Numbered from the stretch's first letter, positions 33,997-43,915 are shown. The stretch is 64,000 bases of DNA from JASGCL01 sp965203915 (GCA_965203915.1 OZ241918.1:806001-870000), one strand, 5' to 3'. Numbers and translations are program-made. Notes: generated from the letters alone by a model not told the origin.

Positions 33997-34449
33997 TCAA
34001 ATAAATTGATGCAACAAAGGAATAATGGGCTTATCAGCGGGCAGAAGCATATCGAGCTTCGCAATATCGGTCAGGGGTAACCATTTTACGGCGGCAACCG
34101 ATTCTTGATTTGGGGTTATCATGCCGCGCCATTGCCGCAATATAAACACGGGCATCAACAAATGAAAATCGGGATAATCATGGCTGGCAAATACCGCGGC
34201 GGCCAGGCACGATAGATTGGTGTCGATGGATAATTCCTCCTTCAATTCGCGGATGAGGCACATCTCGGGCGTCTCATTTTTTTCAACTTTTCCGCCAGGG
34301 AACTCCCAATAACCAGCGAAAGATTTTGTCTGGGGGCGTTGTTGCACCAACACCCGACCGTCGGGGTCAACCAAAACCCCCGCCACCACCAATTGCAATG
34401 GCTTTGGGTTGTTTTTAATGGGGGCGGCGGAAGTATCAAGGCAAGACAT
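33997..34449 (-). CDS. mutT: NUDIX hydrolase, MutT type
   Basis: MutT removes 8-oxo-dGTP from the nucleotide pool. The NUDIX box is complete: GGKVEKNETPEMCLIRELKE followed by EL. VVAGVLVDPDGRVLVQQRP and GYWEFP precede it, as in MutT proper. ATG 34449 gives 150 residues; the longer frame would use TTG 34470. It lies 26 bases after argJ, and argJ-mutT is a standard alphaproteobacterial pair. Confidence 0.92.
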   Translation of the reverse strand: MSCLDTSAAPIKNNPKPLQLVVAGVLVDPDGRVLVQQRPQTKSFAGYWEFPGGKVEKNETPEMCLIRELKEELSIDTNLSCLAAAVFASHDYPDFHLLMPVFILRQWRGMITPNQESVAAVKWLPLTDIAKLDMLLPADKPIIPLLHQFI

Positions 34450-34475
34450 AAGGATAAGGGGCAGTAGCAAAAAAT

Positions 34476-35690
34476 TTAGGAGCGATAGTCGGCATTAATA
34501 TCGATATAGCCATGGGTTAAATCGCAAGTGAAAACCCGCGCCGCGGCCTTACCATCATTCATCACCACTTTAATATTGATGTCGCGGGTTTTTAAATATT
34601 GCGACACCGCGGCCTCGTTATAATTTTTAACCGCGGCGCCATGGCTTGCCACCAAATAATCGCCAAAATAAATTTCAAATTTGTTGGGGTTGAGCGCAAT
34701 CCCCGCCTTACCAATGGCCATGACAACGCGCCCCCAATTGGCGTCGGCCCCCGCCACCGCGGTTTTTACCAGCGGCGAATTGGCAATGCTGAAGGCAATT
34801 TGCTTGGCGGTCTTGGCTGTTTTGCTTTTGCAAACCTCAACCGTGATTAATTTTTCTGCCCCCTCGCCATCGCGAACAATTTGCAAAGCCAAGTCATGGC
34901 ATAGGCTGGTCAGGGCCGCCATTATTGTTTTTGCTTGCGCTGGGGTCAATGTTTTTTTAGCCTCGGGCGCGAATATTAATAAACTGTCGGATGTCGATGT
35001 ATCGCTGTCGACCGTGATGGCGTTGAAGGTTTGGTCAACGATGGTTCGTAAGGTGGTTTGCAACCATTTTTTGGGCAAGGGGTAATCGGTTGCCATAAAA
35101 CACAACATGGTTGCCATGTTGGGGGCTATCATGCCGCTACCCTTTGCTATACCATTCAGGTTATATTTTTTGCCATCCAGCATCACCTGCCGCGTTGCCA
35201 TTTTGGGGAAGGTATCGGTGGTGCATATGGCGCGCGCCCCCGCCAACCAATCGCTGGGGCGCAATTTTGGCAATTGTTCGGCCAGCGCGTTTTCTGGCAA
35301 TATGGTGCCGATGATACCAGTCGAGGCAACAAAAATTTCTTTGCTGGTCGCCGTTATTTTTTTTGCCACGGCTTTGGCGGTTGTTTCCACCAACGCCGTG
35401 CCTGCTTTACCCGTGAAGGCATTGGCATGGCCAGCATTGCATATCACGCCGCGCGCATGACGCTCTTGAAGGTTTTTTTGACACCATAGGACGGGCGCAG
35501 CCTTCGTGGTTGATTGCGTAAAAACCCCCGCGGCAATAAATTTTTTTTCTGCGGACAACTTCATCAACATTACATCGTCGCGTTCTTTGTAACGCAAACC
35601 GCTGTGGCAAGTGAATATCTCCACACCATCGATGGTGGGCATGGTGGGCAAGGGTTGCGGGGCGAGGGGTGATATTTTATTGCTCATCAT
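34476..35690 (-). CDS. argJ: Bifunctional ornithine acetyltransferase / N-acetylglutamate synthase
   Basis: ArgJ recycles the acetyl group between acetylornithine and glutamate in arginine synthesis. The precursor cleaves itself at the Thr in MIAPNMATMLCF (about residue 185). GVICNAGHANAFTG and VASTGIIGTILP are also diagnostic. ATG 35690 (or 35687, as two ATGs are adjacent) gives about 404 residues and overlaps the PPIase end by 14 bases. A longer frame to 35813 adds a non-conserved N-terminus inside the PPIase gene and is rejected. Confidence 0.95.
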   Translation of the reverse strand: MMSNKISPLAPQPLPTMPTIDGVEIFTCHSGLRYKERDDVMLMKLSAEKKFIAAGVFTQSTTKAAPVLWCQKNLQERHARGVICNAGHANAFTGKAGTALVETTAKAVAKKITATSKEIFVASTGIIGTILPENALAEQLPKLRPSDWLAGARAICTTDTFPKMATRQVMLDGKKYNLNGIAKGSGMIAPNMATMLCFMATDYPLPKKWLQTTLRTIVDQTFNAITVDSDTSTSDSLLIFAPEAKKTLTPAQAKTIMAALTSLCHDLALQIVRDGEGAEKLITVEVCKSKTAKTAKQIAFSIANSPLVKTAVAGADANWGRVVMAIGKAGIALNPNKFEIYFGDYLVASHGAAVKNYNEAAVSQYLKTRDINIKVVMNDGKAAARVFTCDLTHGYIDINADYRS

Positions 35691-36594
35691 TTTTTTCTGG
35701 TTGGGGGTTGGGGCGTTGAAAGGTAACGGGTGTTTCTTTGTTGTTTTTATCGATAAGCACGATATTGGATTGGTTGGCACGTTCCAATATTTTCTCGCGC
35801 GCAATTTTTTCACGCTCCAGCAATATCAAACCCTCTTTGCTTTTATCAAAACTCGGGGCGTTGCCTGTTTTTTTATCCAACAATTTTATAACATGCACCA
35901 GCCCTTGGCTTTTCACGGGGGCATTGGTAAATTCATTTTTGTTCAACGATGCCACAACCAGGGCTAGGCTGGGTGGCAATTGTTCGGCACTAACAAAACC
36001 CATGTCGCCGCCTTGCGCCGATTTGTTAAGGCTATATTTTTTGGCAAGGCTAGCAAAGGACGCGCCCGATTTTAGCTGTTTGATGATATTCACAGCTTCG
36101 GCCTCGCTCGAAACCACAATGATTGCGGGGCGGTAAAGCATGGTTTGGGTGCGGCTCTTAAGAAAACGTTGATAGGTCGCCCGCCACTCCTTATCGCTTT
36201 TATCGGGGACGATTAATTGGCTGCGCCACGCCGCTATCATCATTTCCTTTTTATAATTGGCTAGGTCCACCGCCGATTGTTTGGCCAGGTTATTTATTTG
36301 CTGGTTAATATTTTCATCGCGGTCCAATTTTTTTTCAACCGCCCATTCAAAACTTAATTGTTGCGCAATGATGTCGTTGATGGCTTGGTTATATAATTTT
36401 TCTTGATTTTTTTCGCCGGTGCGTGCGGCAATAATTTTCATGGCCTGCAAGATAGCCGACTGCCTAATTTCTTGTTGGTTGATTCTCAACACCACGGGGT
36501 CGGGGGCATTATCACTGGCGCCGCTGGCCACGCCACCACCCATCGCCAGCCCAAGCAATAATATACAGGCAAATAGGCAAAAAATTTTCTTCAT
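35677..36594 (-). CDS. Periplasmic parvulin-type peptidyl-prolyl isomerase (PrsA/SurA-like)
   Basis: The protein begins with a signal peptide (MKKIFCLFACILLLGLAMG, cleavage probably after VASGA). An N-terminal helical chaperone region follows (INDIIAQQLSFEWAVEKKL). The parvulin domain is at about residues 155-255 (ALKKYSLNKSAQGGDMGFV-like LAKKYSLNKSAQGGDMGFV, then GLVHVIKLLDKK). It likely helps fold outer-membrane or periplasmic proteins. Its start overlaps the end of the pseudouridine synthase gene by four bases and its end overlaps argJ. Confidence 0.88.
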   Translation of the reverse strand: MKKIFCLFACILLLGLAMGGGVASGASDNAPDPVVLRINQQEIRQSAILQAMKIIAARTGEKNQEKLYNQAINDIIAQQLSFEWAVEKKLDRDENINQQINNLAKQSAVDLANYKKEMMIAAWRSQLIVPDKSDKEWRATYQRFLKSRTQTMLYRPAIIVVSSEAEAVNIIKQLKSGASFASLAKKYSLNKSAQGGDMGFVSAEQLPPSLALVVASLNKNEFTNAPVKSQGLVHVIKLLDKKTGNAPSFDKSKEGLILLEREKIAREKILERANQSNIVLIDKNNKETPVTFQRPNPQPEKNDEQ

Positions 36595-37646
36595 GTCCTG
36601 TTCATACCAATTTTTGCTGGAAACAATCTAGCAAAATCGCCAGTTAAATAGTTAGCGGGATCCTTGGCAAAATAAGCCAAGGGGAAGTAGGCTGGCGGCG
36701 GCGCACGATAGGTTTTGGCGGCTGGTTTGTCGCCCTGCTTTACAGCCAGTTCCAAATGTAATTCCAGCGCGTGGAGTAGAAGATTATTGCCTACGATTTT
36801 GCCAAGCTCGGCGGGCGGGATAGACCTGTCGCCATATTTCCTATCGCCCACAATGGGAAACCCAACATGGGAAAGATGGGCGCGCAATTGGTGCTTGCGC
36901 CCGCTTAGGGGGTTGCATTGCAACAGGTATAGTTTCTTACCATCATGATTTCTTGCGGCCAGTATTTTTACATGGGTGACGGCGGACAAACCATCGGGGT
37001 CAGAGCTTGAGGTTGCGGTCATTTTTTCCATATTTTTGTGAGTGTCCTGTTTAAGCGGCACATCGATGATGCTTGGCAACGTGGCTTCGGCATTCGCCAT
37101 GACAACCGCCAAATAAGTTTTTTTGATGTCATGGCCATGGAATTGCGCGGTCAGGATTTGCGCCATCTCTCGCCCGCGCGCCAATATCATAACGCCCGAT
37201 GTATCCCTATCAAGGCGGTGCACCAATTTGTATGTTTGGTTGGCTTGGCCACGCAATATATCGCGGTTAATCGCCATCAGCCAATCATCGAGTGAGGTGC
37301 GAAGCCCGCTGCCCCCCTGCACGGCGAGGCCAGCGGGCTTGTTAATAATTTGATAATCGCGCGTTTCAAAAATGGTGATATGTTGCAATTTTTTTGATGC
37401 TTCTTCGCCATTCATGGTTGTGGCGGTGGGTGGCGGAGCATCCATAAAATGGGGCGGTGGCAATTTTAATTTGTCATCAATTTGCAAGATGTCGGTTGGC
37501 ATTATTTTTTTGCCGTTCAATTTTACCTCCCCCTTGCGCAGCCAGGTTTGCACCAATGGGTAGGGTAGGTGAGGGTAATGGTTTTTAAAAAACTGCTTGA
37601 TGTTCAAGCCCGCCAATTTTTTATCAACCTGAATAATATGGGCCAT
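36591..37646 (-). CDS. RluA-family 23S rRNA pseudouridine synthase (RluC-like)
   Basis: An N-terminal S4-like RNA-binding segment (GEVKLNGKKIMPTDILQIDD) precedes the RluA catalytic domain. The catalytic Asp is in HRLDRDTSGVMILA, preceded by IINKPAGLAVQGG and followed by GRKHQLRAHLSHVGFPIVGD. RluC modifies 23S rRNA positions near 955, 2504 and 2580 in E. coli; RluC versus RluD cannot be settled from sequence alone. It lies five bases after miaA. Confidence 0.92.
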   Translation of the reverse strand: MAHIIQVDKKLAGLNIKQFFKNHYPHLPYPLVQTWLRKGEVKLNGKKIMPTDILQIDDKLKLPPPHFMDAPPPTATTMNGEEASKKLQHITIFETRDYQIINKPAGLAVQGGSGLRTSLDDWLMAINRDILRGQANQTYKLVHRLDRDTSGVMILARGREMAQILTAQFHGHDIKKTYLAVVMANAEATLPSIIDVPLKQDTHKNMEKMTATSSSDPDGLSAVTHVKILAARNHDGKKLYLLQCNPLSGRKHQLRAHLSHVGFPIVGDRKYGDRSIPPAELGKIVGNNLLLHALELHLELAVKQGDKPAAKTYRAPPPAYFPLAYFAKDPANYLTGDFARLFPAKIGMNRT

Positions 37647-37651
37647 GATAT

Positions 37652-38629
37652 TTATATTGCTTGGGAAGATGATTGCGATGGGGTGTGTTTTTTAAACAAT
37701 GGCTGTAATTGCCCGCGATACCATGTTGCCTGCCGCTTGGCATATTGACGGGTTTCGATAATAATATGTTCTTGCAATTTTTCCATAGTCATATCACCCG
37801 CTAGGTAACGTTCGATAGCCTGCGCGCCGATGGTTTTTTTGATGGGTAAATCTTTATGGTGGGCTGGGGATTGGTTTAAAAAATCTTGATATTCTGCAAT
37901 GGCACCCTGCGCCAATATTTGCATGGTGCGTTGCGCGATGTTGTTTAATAACTGTTCGCGTGGCGGCGCAAGATAATAATAATCTATCTTAGCATGGGGA
38001 AAGGAATCCAAAAAACCACCGCGTGGTTTAACCGCTTGCCAGGCCGACAATGGTTGCCCCGTCGCCATCAATATCGACAGGGCGCGGATAATTCTTGTCT
38101 TATCATTCTTTGCCAATTTTTTTGCGCCCTCGGGGTCGTGGGCAAGCAATTGCTGATAATAATCTTGTAATTTTTCTGGGTTGGCCGCCAACCCATCCAC
38201 CAAATTATTTTTTATTTCTGGGGGCACATTGGGCATGGGGCTTAGGCCCGTAAGAAAAGTTTTTATATAAAGGCCGCTGCCTCCCACCAGGATAGGCAAG
38301 TGGTTTTGCGTAAAACAATTTTGCACTTCGTCCATGGCAAGCTTTAGCCAATTGACGACATTGCTTTCTTCCTGCGCGGGCAAAAAACCATAGAGCACAT
38401 GGGGGCAAATTTTTTTATCATCGGCATTGGGTTGCGCCGATAGCAGCGGCAGATCATGATATTGCTGCAACGCGTCGGCATTGATGACGACGGGCAGGTT
38501 GGCGACACCATTTTTTTTATCATTTTTTTGCGACAATATTTTTTTTGCCAGCTCTATGGCAAATTGCGTTTTGCCCGACGCGGTGGGGCCATAGATAACG
38601 ACAATGTTATGGGTATGGGCGTGCTTCAT
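37652..38629 (-). CDS. miaA: tRNA dimethylallyltransferase MiaA
   Basis: MiaA adds the isopentenyl group to A37 of tRNAs, producing the substrate of MiaB (17180). The P-loop is GPTASGKTQFA. VINADALQQYHDLPLLSAQP fits the DSMQVYRxLxxxTAxP motif, with Ala where the family has Ser. LVGGSGLYIKTFLTGL and QYAKRQATWYRGQ are typical. At 325 residues it is complete. Confidence 0.96.
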   Translation of the reverse strand: MKHAHTHNIVVIYGPTASGKTQFAIELAKKILSQKNDKKNGVANLPVVINADALQQYHDLPLLSAQPNADDKKICPHVLYGFLPAQEESNVVNWLKLAMDEVQNCFTQNHLPILVGGSGLYIKTFLTGLSPMPNVPPEIKNNLVDGLAANPEKLQDYYQQLLAHDPEGAKKLAKNDKTRIIRALSILMATGQPLSAWQAVKPRGGFLDSFPHAKIDYYYLAPPREQLLNNIAQRTMQILAQGAIAEYQDFLNQSPAHHKDLPIKKTIGAQAIERYLAGDMTMEKLQEHIIIETRQYAKRQATWYRGQLQPLFKKHTPSQSSSQAI

Positions 38630-38668
38630 TTTTTTTGGTAATTTTATCAGCCAGTTTTTACCGCAATG

Positions 38669-39589
38669 TTATTGCGCAAACAGGCTTTTTGCAAATTGCG
38701 CGGCATCGAATTGATCAATGTCTTCGGGTTTTTCCCCCACCCCCAGGGCATAAAGTGGCAAGCCATGTTTTTGCAGGATGGATAGCACCATCCCGCCCTT
38801 CGCCAATCCATCCATCTTGGTTATCACCATACCCGTCAGGGGGGCGACCTTCTGAAACATTTCCACCTGGGTGCTGGCATTTTGCCCCGTGGTAGCATCC
38901 AACGTGATAAGGCAACTGTGGGGAAGGTTGGGGTCAATTTTTTTTAATACCCTGACTATTTTTTCTAATTCGGCCATCAAATTGCTGTTGGTATGCAACC
39001 GCCCCGCGGTGTCAATCAAAACAAGTTGATGCCCCTGCGCCACGGCATGGTTGTAACCGCCGTGGGCAATGGCGGCGGGGTCGGTGCTGTTTTGTTTTTC
39101 GCCATCCCAATAATCGACCTGTAATTTTTTGGCCCAGGATATTAATTGGCTGCTACCCGCGGCGCGAAAACTATCGCCCGCCACCAACAATGTTTTTAAA
39201 CCCGCGGCTTGAGCAAGGGCGGTTAATTTAGCCAGGGTGGTGGTTTTGCCCGTGCCATTGACTCCCACCATCAGCAAGACGGCGGGCTTGGCGTCCAATC
39301 CCAGAGAAAACAGGTCGTCAATTTTTTTTTCAAACGGCGATATCATGGTGGTGATGATGTTGATGATTTTTGCCGTGGCTTCCTCGCTCGATTCAATATT
39401 GCTGGGCAATTTATCAACAATATTTTGCGCCAACTGCGGTGGAATATCAGCCATGATTAAGGCATCGACCAAATGACGCGCTATGTCTTGCCAATTTTTA
39501 TTTCCTTTTTTGAATCCTGCCTTCAGGGCGGATACCAATTGGTTGCCGCTGGGTTGCAGCGCCTGTTGTAATTTTTTTAAAAAACTCAT
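38669..39589 (-). CDS. ftsY: Signal recognition particle receptor FtsY
   Basis: FtsY is the SRP receptor GTPase that docks translating ribosomes at the membrane. The NG domain is complete: GVNGTGKTTTLAKLTA (G1), AGDSFRAAGSSQL, VLIDTAGRLHTN (G3), TKMDGLAKGG (G4) and LGVGEKPEDIDQF at the C-terminus. At 306 residues it lacks the long acidic A domain seen in E. coli, as in most alphaproteobacteria. It follows mtaB. Confidence 0.97.
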   Translation of the reverse strand: MSFLKKLQQALQPSGNQLVSALKAGFKKGNKNWQDIARHLVDALIMADIPPQLAQNIVDKLPSNIESSEEATAKIINIITTMISPFEKKIDDLFSLGLDAKPAVLLMVGVNGTGKTTTLAKLTALAQAAGLKTLLVAGDSFRAAGSSQLISWAKKLQVDYWDGEKQNSTDPAAIAHGGYNHAVAQGHQLVLIDTAGRLHTNSNLMAELEKIVRVLKKIDPNLPHSCLITLDATTGQNASTQVEMFQKVAPLTGMVITKMDGLAKGGMVLSILQKHGLPLYALGVGEKPEDIDQFDAAQFAKSLFAQ

Positions 39590-39637
39590 GGGTTATTTTT
39601 GCTGATGTTACATAATATCGGTGATGCCTAAGACGAA

Positions 39638-41029
39638 TTATAACACGATGTTGGCCATCAAGCCATCTTGATTGATGCCAACAATTTTGACGGGCAAAAT
39701 TTGATTGGGTGAGAAGAGGGGGAGCGTATGAGGCGCGGCATCGCGAGAAAGCCCATTGCCCTCATCAAGTGCCACGGTAATAAAACCAAATTGTTCATTA
39801 TGCCCCGCCAATTTATCGGGGGTCACGGTTTCGACCAGCAATTGCTGTCTGTTGCCAACTTGGCTTTTTTGCCATTGCAACAAATTGTTGGCGCAGATGT
39901 TTCGCAATATTTGCGCACGCTGTTTGCGGGTGGCAAGGCTAACCTTGTTTTTTATATTGGCGGCGGGGGTAAATGGCCGTTCGGAATAGGGAAAGACATG
40001 GCCAAAGACGATAGGAATTTTTTGGATAATATCCACCGTATCTTGAAACATTGCCTCGCTTTCGGTGGGGAAGCCAGCGATGATGTCGGCGCCAAAAACT
40101 ATCGCCCCGTTGGTCGCCCGTAATTTATCAACCGCGGTGATGATGTCTTGGCGCAGGTGGCGGCGTTTCATCCTTTTTAAGATAAGGTCGCTGCCCGATT
40201 GCAAAGACAAATGTATATGGGGTAACAAACGCGGCTCGCTGGCAAATAATGTTATCAATTCATCGTCAATTTCGGCGGGGTCAAGCGACGACAGGCGCAA
40301 GCGCGGCAGGTTGGGCAAGGCATCCAGCAAATGACGGATAAGGTAAGGCAATTTTTTTACGCTGGATGATTCTGAATTATCTTCGCTACGCCAGCTGGCA
40401 ATATCGACCCCCGTTAAAACAATTTCTTTGAAACCATTAGCCAACATATTTTGCGCGCTGCGAATAACATGGTCGCGGCGATGCGAACGGCTGTTGCCGC
40501 GACCAAAGGGAATGACGCAGAAGGTGCAACGGTGGTTGCAACCATTTTGGATTTCCAAAAAACCCCGACTATGGTGGGTATCATGCGACAAAAGGTGCGG
40601 GGATAGTTCGCGCAAAGTCATGATGTCGCCAACTTGCAATTTGTCATTGGATAGACGGTTGAGGTTTTTCTTGGCTTGAATTTTTTCACCATTGCCCCAC
40701 ACCGCGGATACGCCCGTTATTTTTTCATAACTGGCACCGTCTATCTGTGCGGCGCAACCCGTAACAATAATTTTTTTGTCGGGGTGGGCTTTGTGTTTTT
40801 TGCGAATGGTTTGTTTCACTTGCCTTTCGGCTTCGGCGGTAACGGCGCAAGAATTGATAACAATAATATCTTTTTCGCCGCGCAATTCTTGGCGCAAGAT
40901 GGCCGATTCGTGATGATTAAGGCGGCAACCGAACGATATAACCTCGGGTTCATGGCCCGTGTGGTTGCCTGGCGATTGGGGCGATTGGGGCGATTGGGCG
41001 ATGGGTGGGGGAAGTGTTTTTTCCGTCAT
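39638..41029 (-). CDS. mtaB: tRNA t6A37 methylthiotransferase MtaB
   Basis: MtaB converts t6A37 to ms2t6A37 in tRNAs reading A-starting codons. It is a radical-SAM methylthiotransferase. SFGCRLNHHESAIL and NSCAVTAEAERQ carry N-terminal cluster cysteines, with a third in VTGCAAQ. CNHRCTFC followed by VIPFGRGNSRS is the radical-SAM motif and is MtaB-type. The first 25 residues are Pro/Ser-rich with a QSPQSPQSP run. The mtaB-ftsY order is common in alphaproteobacteria. Confidence 0.93.
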   Translation of the reverse strand: MTEKTLPPPIAQSPQSPQSPGNHTGHEPEVISFGCRLNHHESAILRQELRGEKDIIVINSCAVTAEAERQVKQTIRKKHKAHPDKKIIVTGCAAQIDGASYEKITGVSAVWGNGEKIQAKKNLNRLSNDKLQVGDIMTLRELSPHLLSHDTHHSRGFLEIQNGCNHRCTFCVIPFGRGNSRSHRRDHVIRSAQNMLANGFKEIVLTGVDIASWRSEDNSESSSVKKLPYLIRHLLDALPNLPRLRLSSLDPAEIDDELITLFASEPRLLPHIHLSLQSGSDLILKRMKRRHLRQDIITAVDKLRATNGAIVFGADIIAGFPTESEAMFQDTVDIIQKIPIVFGHVFPYSERPFTPAANIKNKVSLATRKQRAQILRNICANNLLQWQKSQVGNRQQLLVETVTPDKLAGHNEQFGFITVALDEGNGLSRDAAPHTLPLFSPNQILPVKIVGINQDGLMANIVL

Positions 41030-41041
41030 GTGCTTAGGATA

Positions 41042-42028
41042 TTAGTTGGTATAAAATTTTTTTTGTTGTTCGGCATCATCTATCTCTTGACTGATGGATG
41101 GCAGGGCTTGGCGGATGGTTTTTGTCTGCCTAAACCAATTTTCTAGGCTGCCGCCATCGCCATTTTCTATGGCGGTGGTCAGGGTTGCCAGGTCATCCTT
41201 AAAACTTTCAAGTTGTTTGAGCACCGCGGATTTGTTGTTTAAAAAAATATCGCGCCACATAGTCGGGTCGGAAGCGGCGATACGGGTAAAATCGCGCCAG
41301 CCCCCCGCGGAATATTTTATTACCTCCTGGCTTTGAACATTTTTTGTCGCGTTTTTTATTTGGTCTTCAAACGCCCGCGCCGTGCCCGTGATGGTGTAGG
41401 CTATAAGGTGAGGGATGTGCGAAGTCATAGCCAGCACTTCATCGTGGTGTTGCGCCGTCATATGTTCAACCTTGGCTCCCACCCCTTCCCACATTTTTTT
41501 TATTTTGTCATAAGCATCTTTATCATGGTTATCGGGTGGGGTCATGATGCAAAACATATCTTGAAACAAATGCGCCATGCCGCTTTCGGGGCCTGAAAAT
41601 TCGGTACCCGCGATGGGGTGGGCGGGCATAATCCTTACCCTGTCGCTGCCATATTTTTTTGTGGCTTGTTCCATGATGGCAAGGGCGGAACCCTTGACCG
41701 AACCAACATCTGATAATATCACTGTTTTGGTTGAGTGGGCGAGCAAACCGCCAACCTGCTCCATAACCGAACTATATTGCCCCATGGGAACACACAGGAT
41801 GACGGCGTCGGTATTTTCTATTGCCGCCACTGCATCGGTTGTGGCGTGGGTGACGCATTGGACGGCAAGGCAACGTTTTGCGGTTTCTTCGCTCCTTACC
41901 AAGCCCACCACTTCCTTCGCCAATTTTTTATGCAATATTGCACGCCCCAGCGAAGACCCGATGAGCCCCACCCCAACCAGGGTTATTTTTTCAAACAAAT
42001 ATTCTACAGGTTTGCCGTCGTTTGTCAT
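41042..42028 (-). CDS. tyrA: Prephenate/arogenate dehydrogenase
   Basis: This NAD-dependent enzyme makes the tyrosine precursor from prephenate or arogenate. The Rossmann loop is LVGVGLIGSSLGRAI near residue 16. VILCVPMG, LSDVGSVKG, PAHPIAGTEFSGPESGMAHLF in outline, and SHIPHLIAYT follow. A standard C-terminal helical dimerisation region has YSAGGWRDFTRIAASDP in it. At 328 residues it is complete. It precedes mtaB by 12 bases. Confidence 0.94.
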   Translation of the reverse strand: MTNDGKPVEYLFEKITLVGVGLIGSSLGRAILHKKLAKEVVGLVRSEETAKRCLAVQCVTHATTDAVAAIENTDAVILCVPMGQYSSVMEQVGGLLAHSTKTVILSDVGSVKGSALAIMEQATKKYGSDRVRIMPAHPIAGTEFSGPESGMAHLFQDMFCIMTPPDNHDKDAYDKIKKMWEGVGAKVEHMTAQHHDEVLAMTSHIPHLIAYTITGTARAFEDQIKNATKNVQSQEVIKYSAGGWRDFTRIAASDPTMWRDIFLNNKSAVLKQLESFKDDLATLTTAIENGDGGSLENWFRQTKTIRQALPSISQEIDDAEQQKKFYTN

Positions 42029-42097
42029 GACAGTCTTCTAACCAAATTTGGCGATAAAAACAATCAAGGCTTTTTGCCCTAGAAAAAAAACCTAGGC

Positions 42098-43009
42098 TTA
42101 TGCCCTTCGCGCGGGCATTTTTGGTTGCTGCATTTTGCGCAATGTCCAAATACTCACCACCAGCAAGACGATGATACCGCCCAGGATAGTTTGGGGTAAG
42201 GGCGATTGACCAAGCACCCACCATACCAACAATGGGCCTATCAAGGTTTCTAACATAAATATAAGCAAGGTTTCTTCTGACGAGACAAAACGCGCGGCGT
42301 AGGATGTCAAAGAAAATGACAGGGCGGTGGTCAACAGCGCGTTGATGAACATCAAACCCATTTGCGCGCTGGTGGTGGTGCCCCAACTGACGAATGGCAG
42401 AGAAAAGAAACTGTTGCTACCCGCCAACAGCAACACCACCAACAAAGGATGGGGATGTTTTTTGACGGTTTGCAAAAAACTGTAATACATGGCGAGGAAG
42501 AAGGCCGCGCCAAACGAACATAACGAACCAAATAATTTTGCTTCGCGCAAATTATCGGCCATCACCAGGGCGATACCCAAAAAAATGCCGATGGTCGCCA
42601 ACCAATTATCAAGCGGGACTTTTTTCTTAAGGTAAAGGGCGGTGATAAGCGCGCCAATCAAGGGCGCCGATGATAGGATAATCAGATTACTCGCCACCGT
42701 GCCATATTGTGTTCCCAAAATAAAACAGAAGGAGGTAGCAGGGTAAATAAGGGTGATAGGATAGAATTCTTTTATTTTGGCCCAAAGCATGGCAGGGGTT
42801 TTTGCTAAGGAAGTTTTTTTGCCAAATACTTGGTGGCGATAAATAAACACCAATGGTAAAAATAATAAAACCATCATGCCGTTGCGAAAGAACATCAAAT
42901 TGGCGGATGATTGCCCCGACATTAAGATAAGCAAGGAATCGGGGGTGATAAACAATACCCCCAATATGGTTAATAACAAACCGCGGCGATAGGGGGTAAG
43001 AAACTTCAT
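42098..43009 (-). CDS. EamA-family (DMT) transporter
   Basis: Ten predicted membrane segments are arranged as two EamA repeats. The first starts at about residue 10 (LLLTILGVLFITPDSLLI) and the second near residue 150 (GSLCSFGAAFFLAMYYSFLQ). LETLIGPLLVWWVLGQSP is typical of the second repeat's end. These are metabolite exporters of the drug/metabolite transporter superfamily. The substrate is unknown. Confidence 0.88.
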   Translation of the reverse strand: MKFLTPYRRGLLLTILGVLFITPDSLLILMSGQSSANLMFFRNGMMVLLFLPLVFIYRHQVFGKKTSLAKTPAMLWAKIKEFYPITLIYPATSFCFILGTQYGTVASNLIILSSAPLIGALITALYLKKKVPLDNWLATIGIFLGIALVMADNLREAKLFGSLCSFGAAFFLAMYYSFLQTVKKHPHPLLVVLLLAGSNSFFSLPFVSWGTTTSAQMGLMFINALLTTALSFSLTSYAARFVSSEETLLIFMLETLIGPLLVWWVLGQSPLPQTILGGIIVLLVVSIWTLRKMQQPKMPARRA

Positions 43010-43081
43010 GATGCTAGCAGGTAATAATTTTGCTTTATTTTTTATTTGCTCTATCTCAAAACAGTTGACTAAGTCAAATGC

Positions 43082-43915
43082 TTAGCTGCCCAGTTGGGTG
43101 CGGGCTATGGCGACGCCGATGACTTCCTTCACCCCATTTTTTTTTAACAATTCGGCCAGATGGTGCATCGTGGCGCAGGTTGTTACCACATCATCGACCA
43201 AAATAATTTTTTTATGGCGTATTTCTTCCCAGCCTGCATGGGGTTTGCTTTGCAATTTTTTTCGCTTGGTTATTTTGCTGTTTAAAGCAAAGGCGTTTTT
43301 TAATTGCCGCCAGCGGGCATCGCGCCCGATATTTTTTTGACTGATAGGCAGGGTGCGGATCAACAGCGACGTCATGAGCGATATGTTTGTTAAGGCTGCT
43401 AAGGGCCTGGCCAAAACCTCGGCTTGGTTATATTTTCGTTTGAGGGTTCTTTTGATATGGCTCGGCACGGGCAAAATAAGATAATCATCGGGATTGCCAA
43501 GAGAGGGTTTCAAAGCCGCCAACAGATGATAAGAAAAAAATCGGCTTAAGGCTAAATCGTCGGCGTATTTTAATTTTAATATTAAGGATATCAGCGGTTC
43601 GCGATAGAGGAAGGGGGCGACTATTTTATCCACCGCCAGCGGGCGTTGTTGACAGGCTAGGCAGAGGTTAGCCTGATTATTATTTATTCGGTCGTCAGCA
43701 ACGGGAACAGGCAAGGGATAGGCGCAAGCAACGCAATGATGGGCGGGCAAGAAGGGCAGATTTGGCCAACAATCAACGCACACCCCATGGGGTGTTTCGA
43801 TATGCAGGGGTTGTTGGCACAATGGGCATAGCGGCGTGTAAACAATACCCGTCAAACGCCGTGCCGCGCGCCGTGTTAACAACCAGCAAGACCAAAGGAA
43901 ACCAAAACGGGGCAT
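43082..43915 (-). CDS. ComF-family phosphoribosyltransferase-like protein
   Basis: ComF-like proteins are needed for DNA uptake in competent species and may act in purine salvage elsewhere. N-terminal cysteine pairs (CPLCQQPLH, CVDCWPNLPF, CVACAYPLP, CLACQQRP) form zinc-binding motifs. The phosphoribosyltransferase fingerprint is IILVDDVVTTCATM (about residues 236-249). At 277 residues it is slightly long. It is divergent from hldE. Confidence 0.9.
   Translation of the reverse strand: MPRFGFLWSCWLLTRRAARRLTGIVYTPLCPLCQQPLHIETPHGVCVDCWPNLPFLPAHHCVACAYPLPVPVADDRINNNQANLCLACQQRPLAVDKIVAPFLYREPLISLILKLKYADDLALSRFFSYHLLAALKPSLGNPDDYLILPVPSHIKRTLKRKYNQAEVLARPLAALTNISLMTSLLIRTLPISQKNIGRDARWRQLKNAFALNSKITKRKKLQSKPHAGWEEIRHKKIILVDDVVTTCATMHHLAELLKKNGVKEVIGVAIARTQLGS

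Noticed and set aside
35691..35813. N-terminal extension of ArgJ
   Set aside because: It overlaps the PPIase coding sequence, is not ArgJ-like, and ATG 35690/35687 is correctly placed.
42077..42118. Palindromes near the EamA gene end (CCTAG/CTAGG and ATGCCC/GGGCAT)
   Set aside because: The second lies in the coding end and faces the wrong direction for a terminator; the first has only five pairs. A resemblance to the tRNA-Ser repeat core is too short to support a link.
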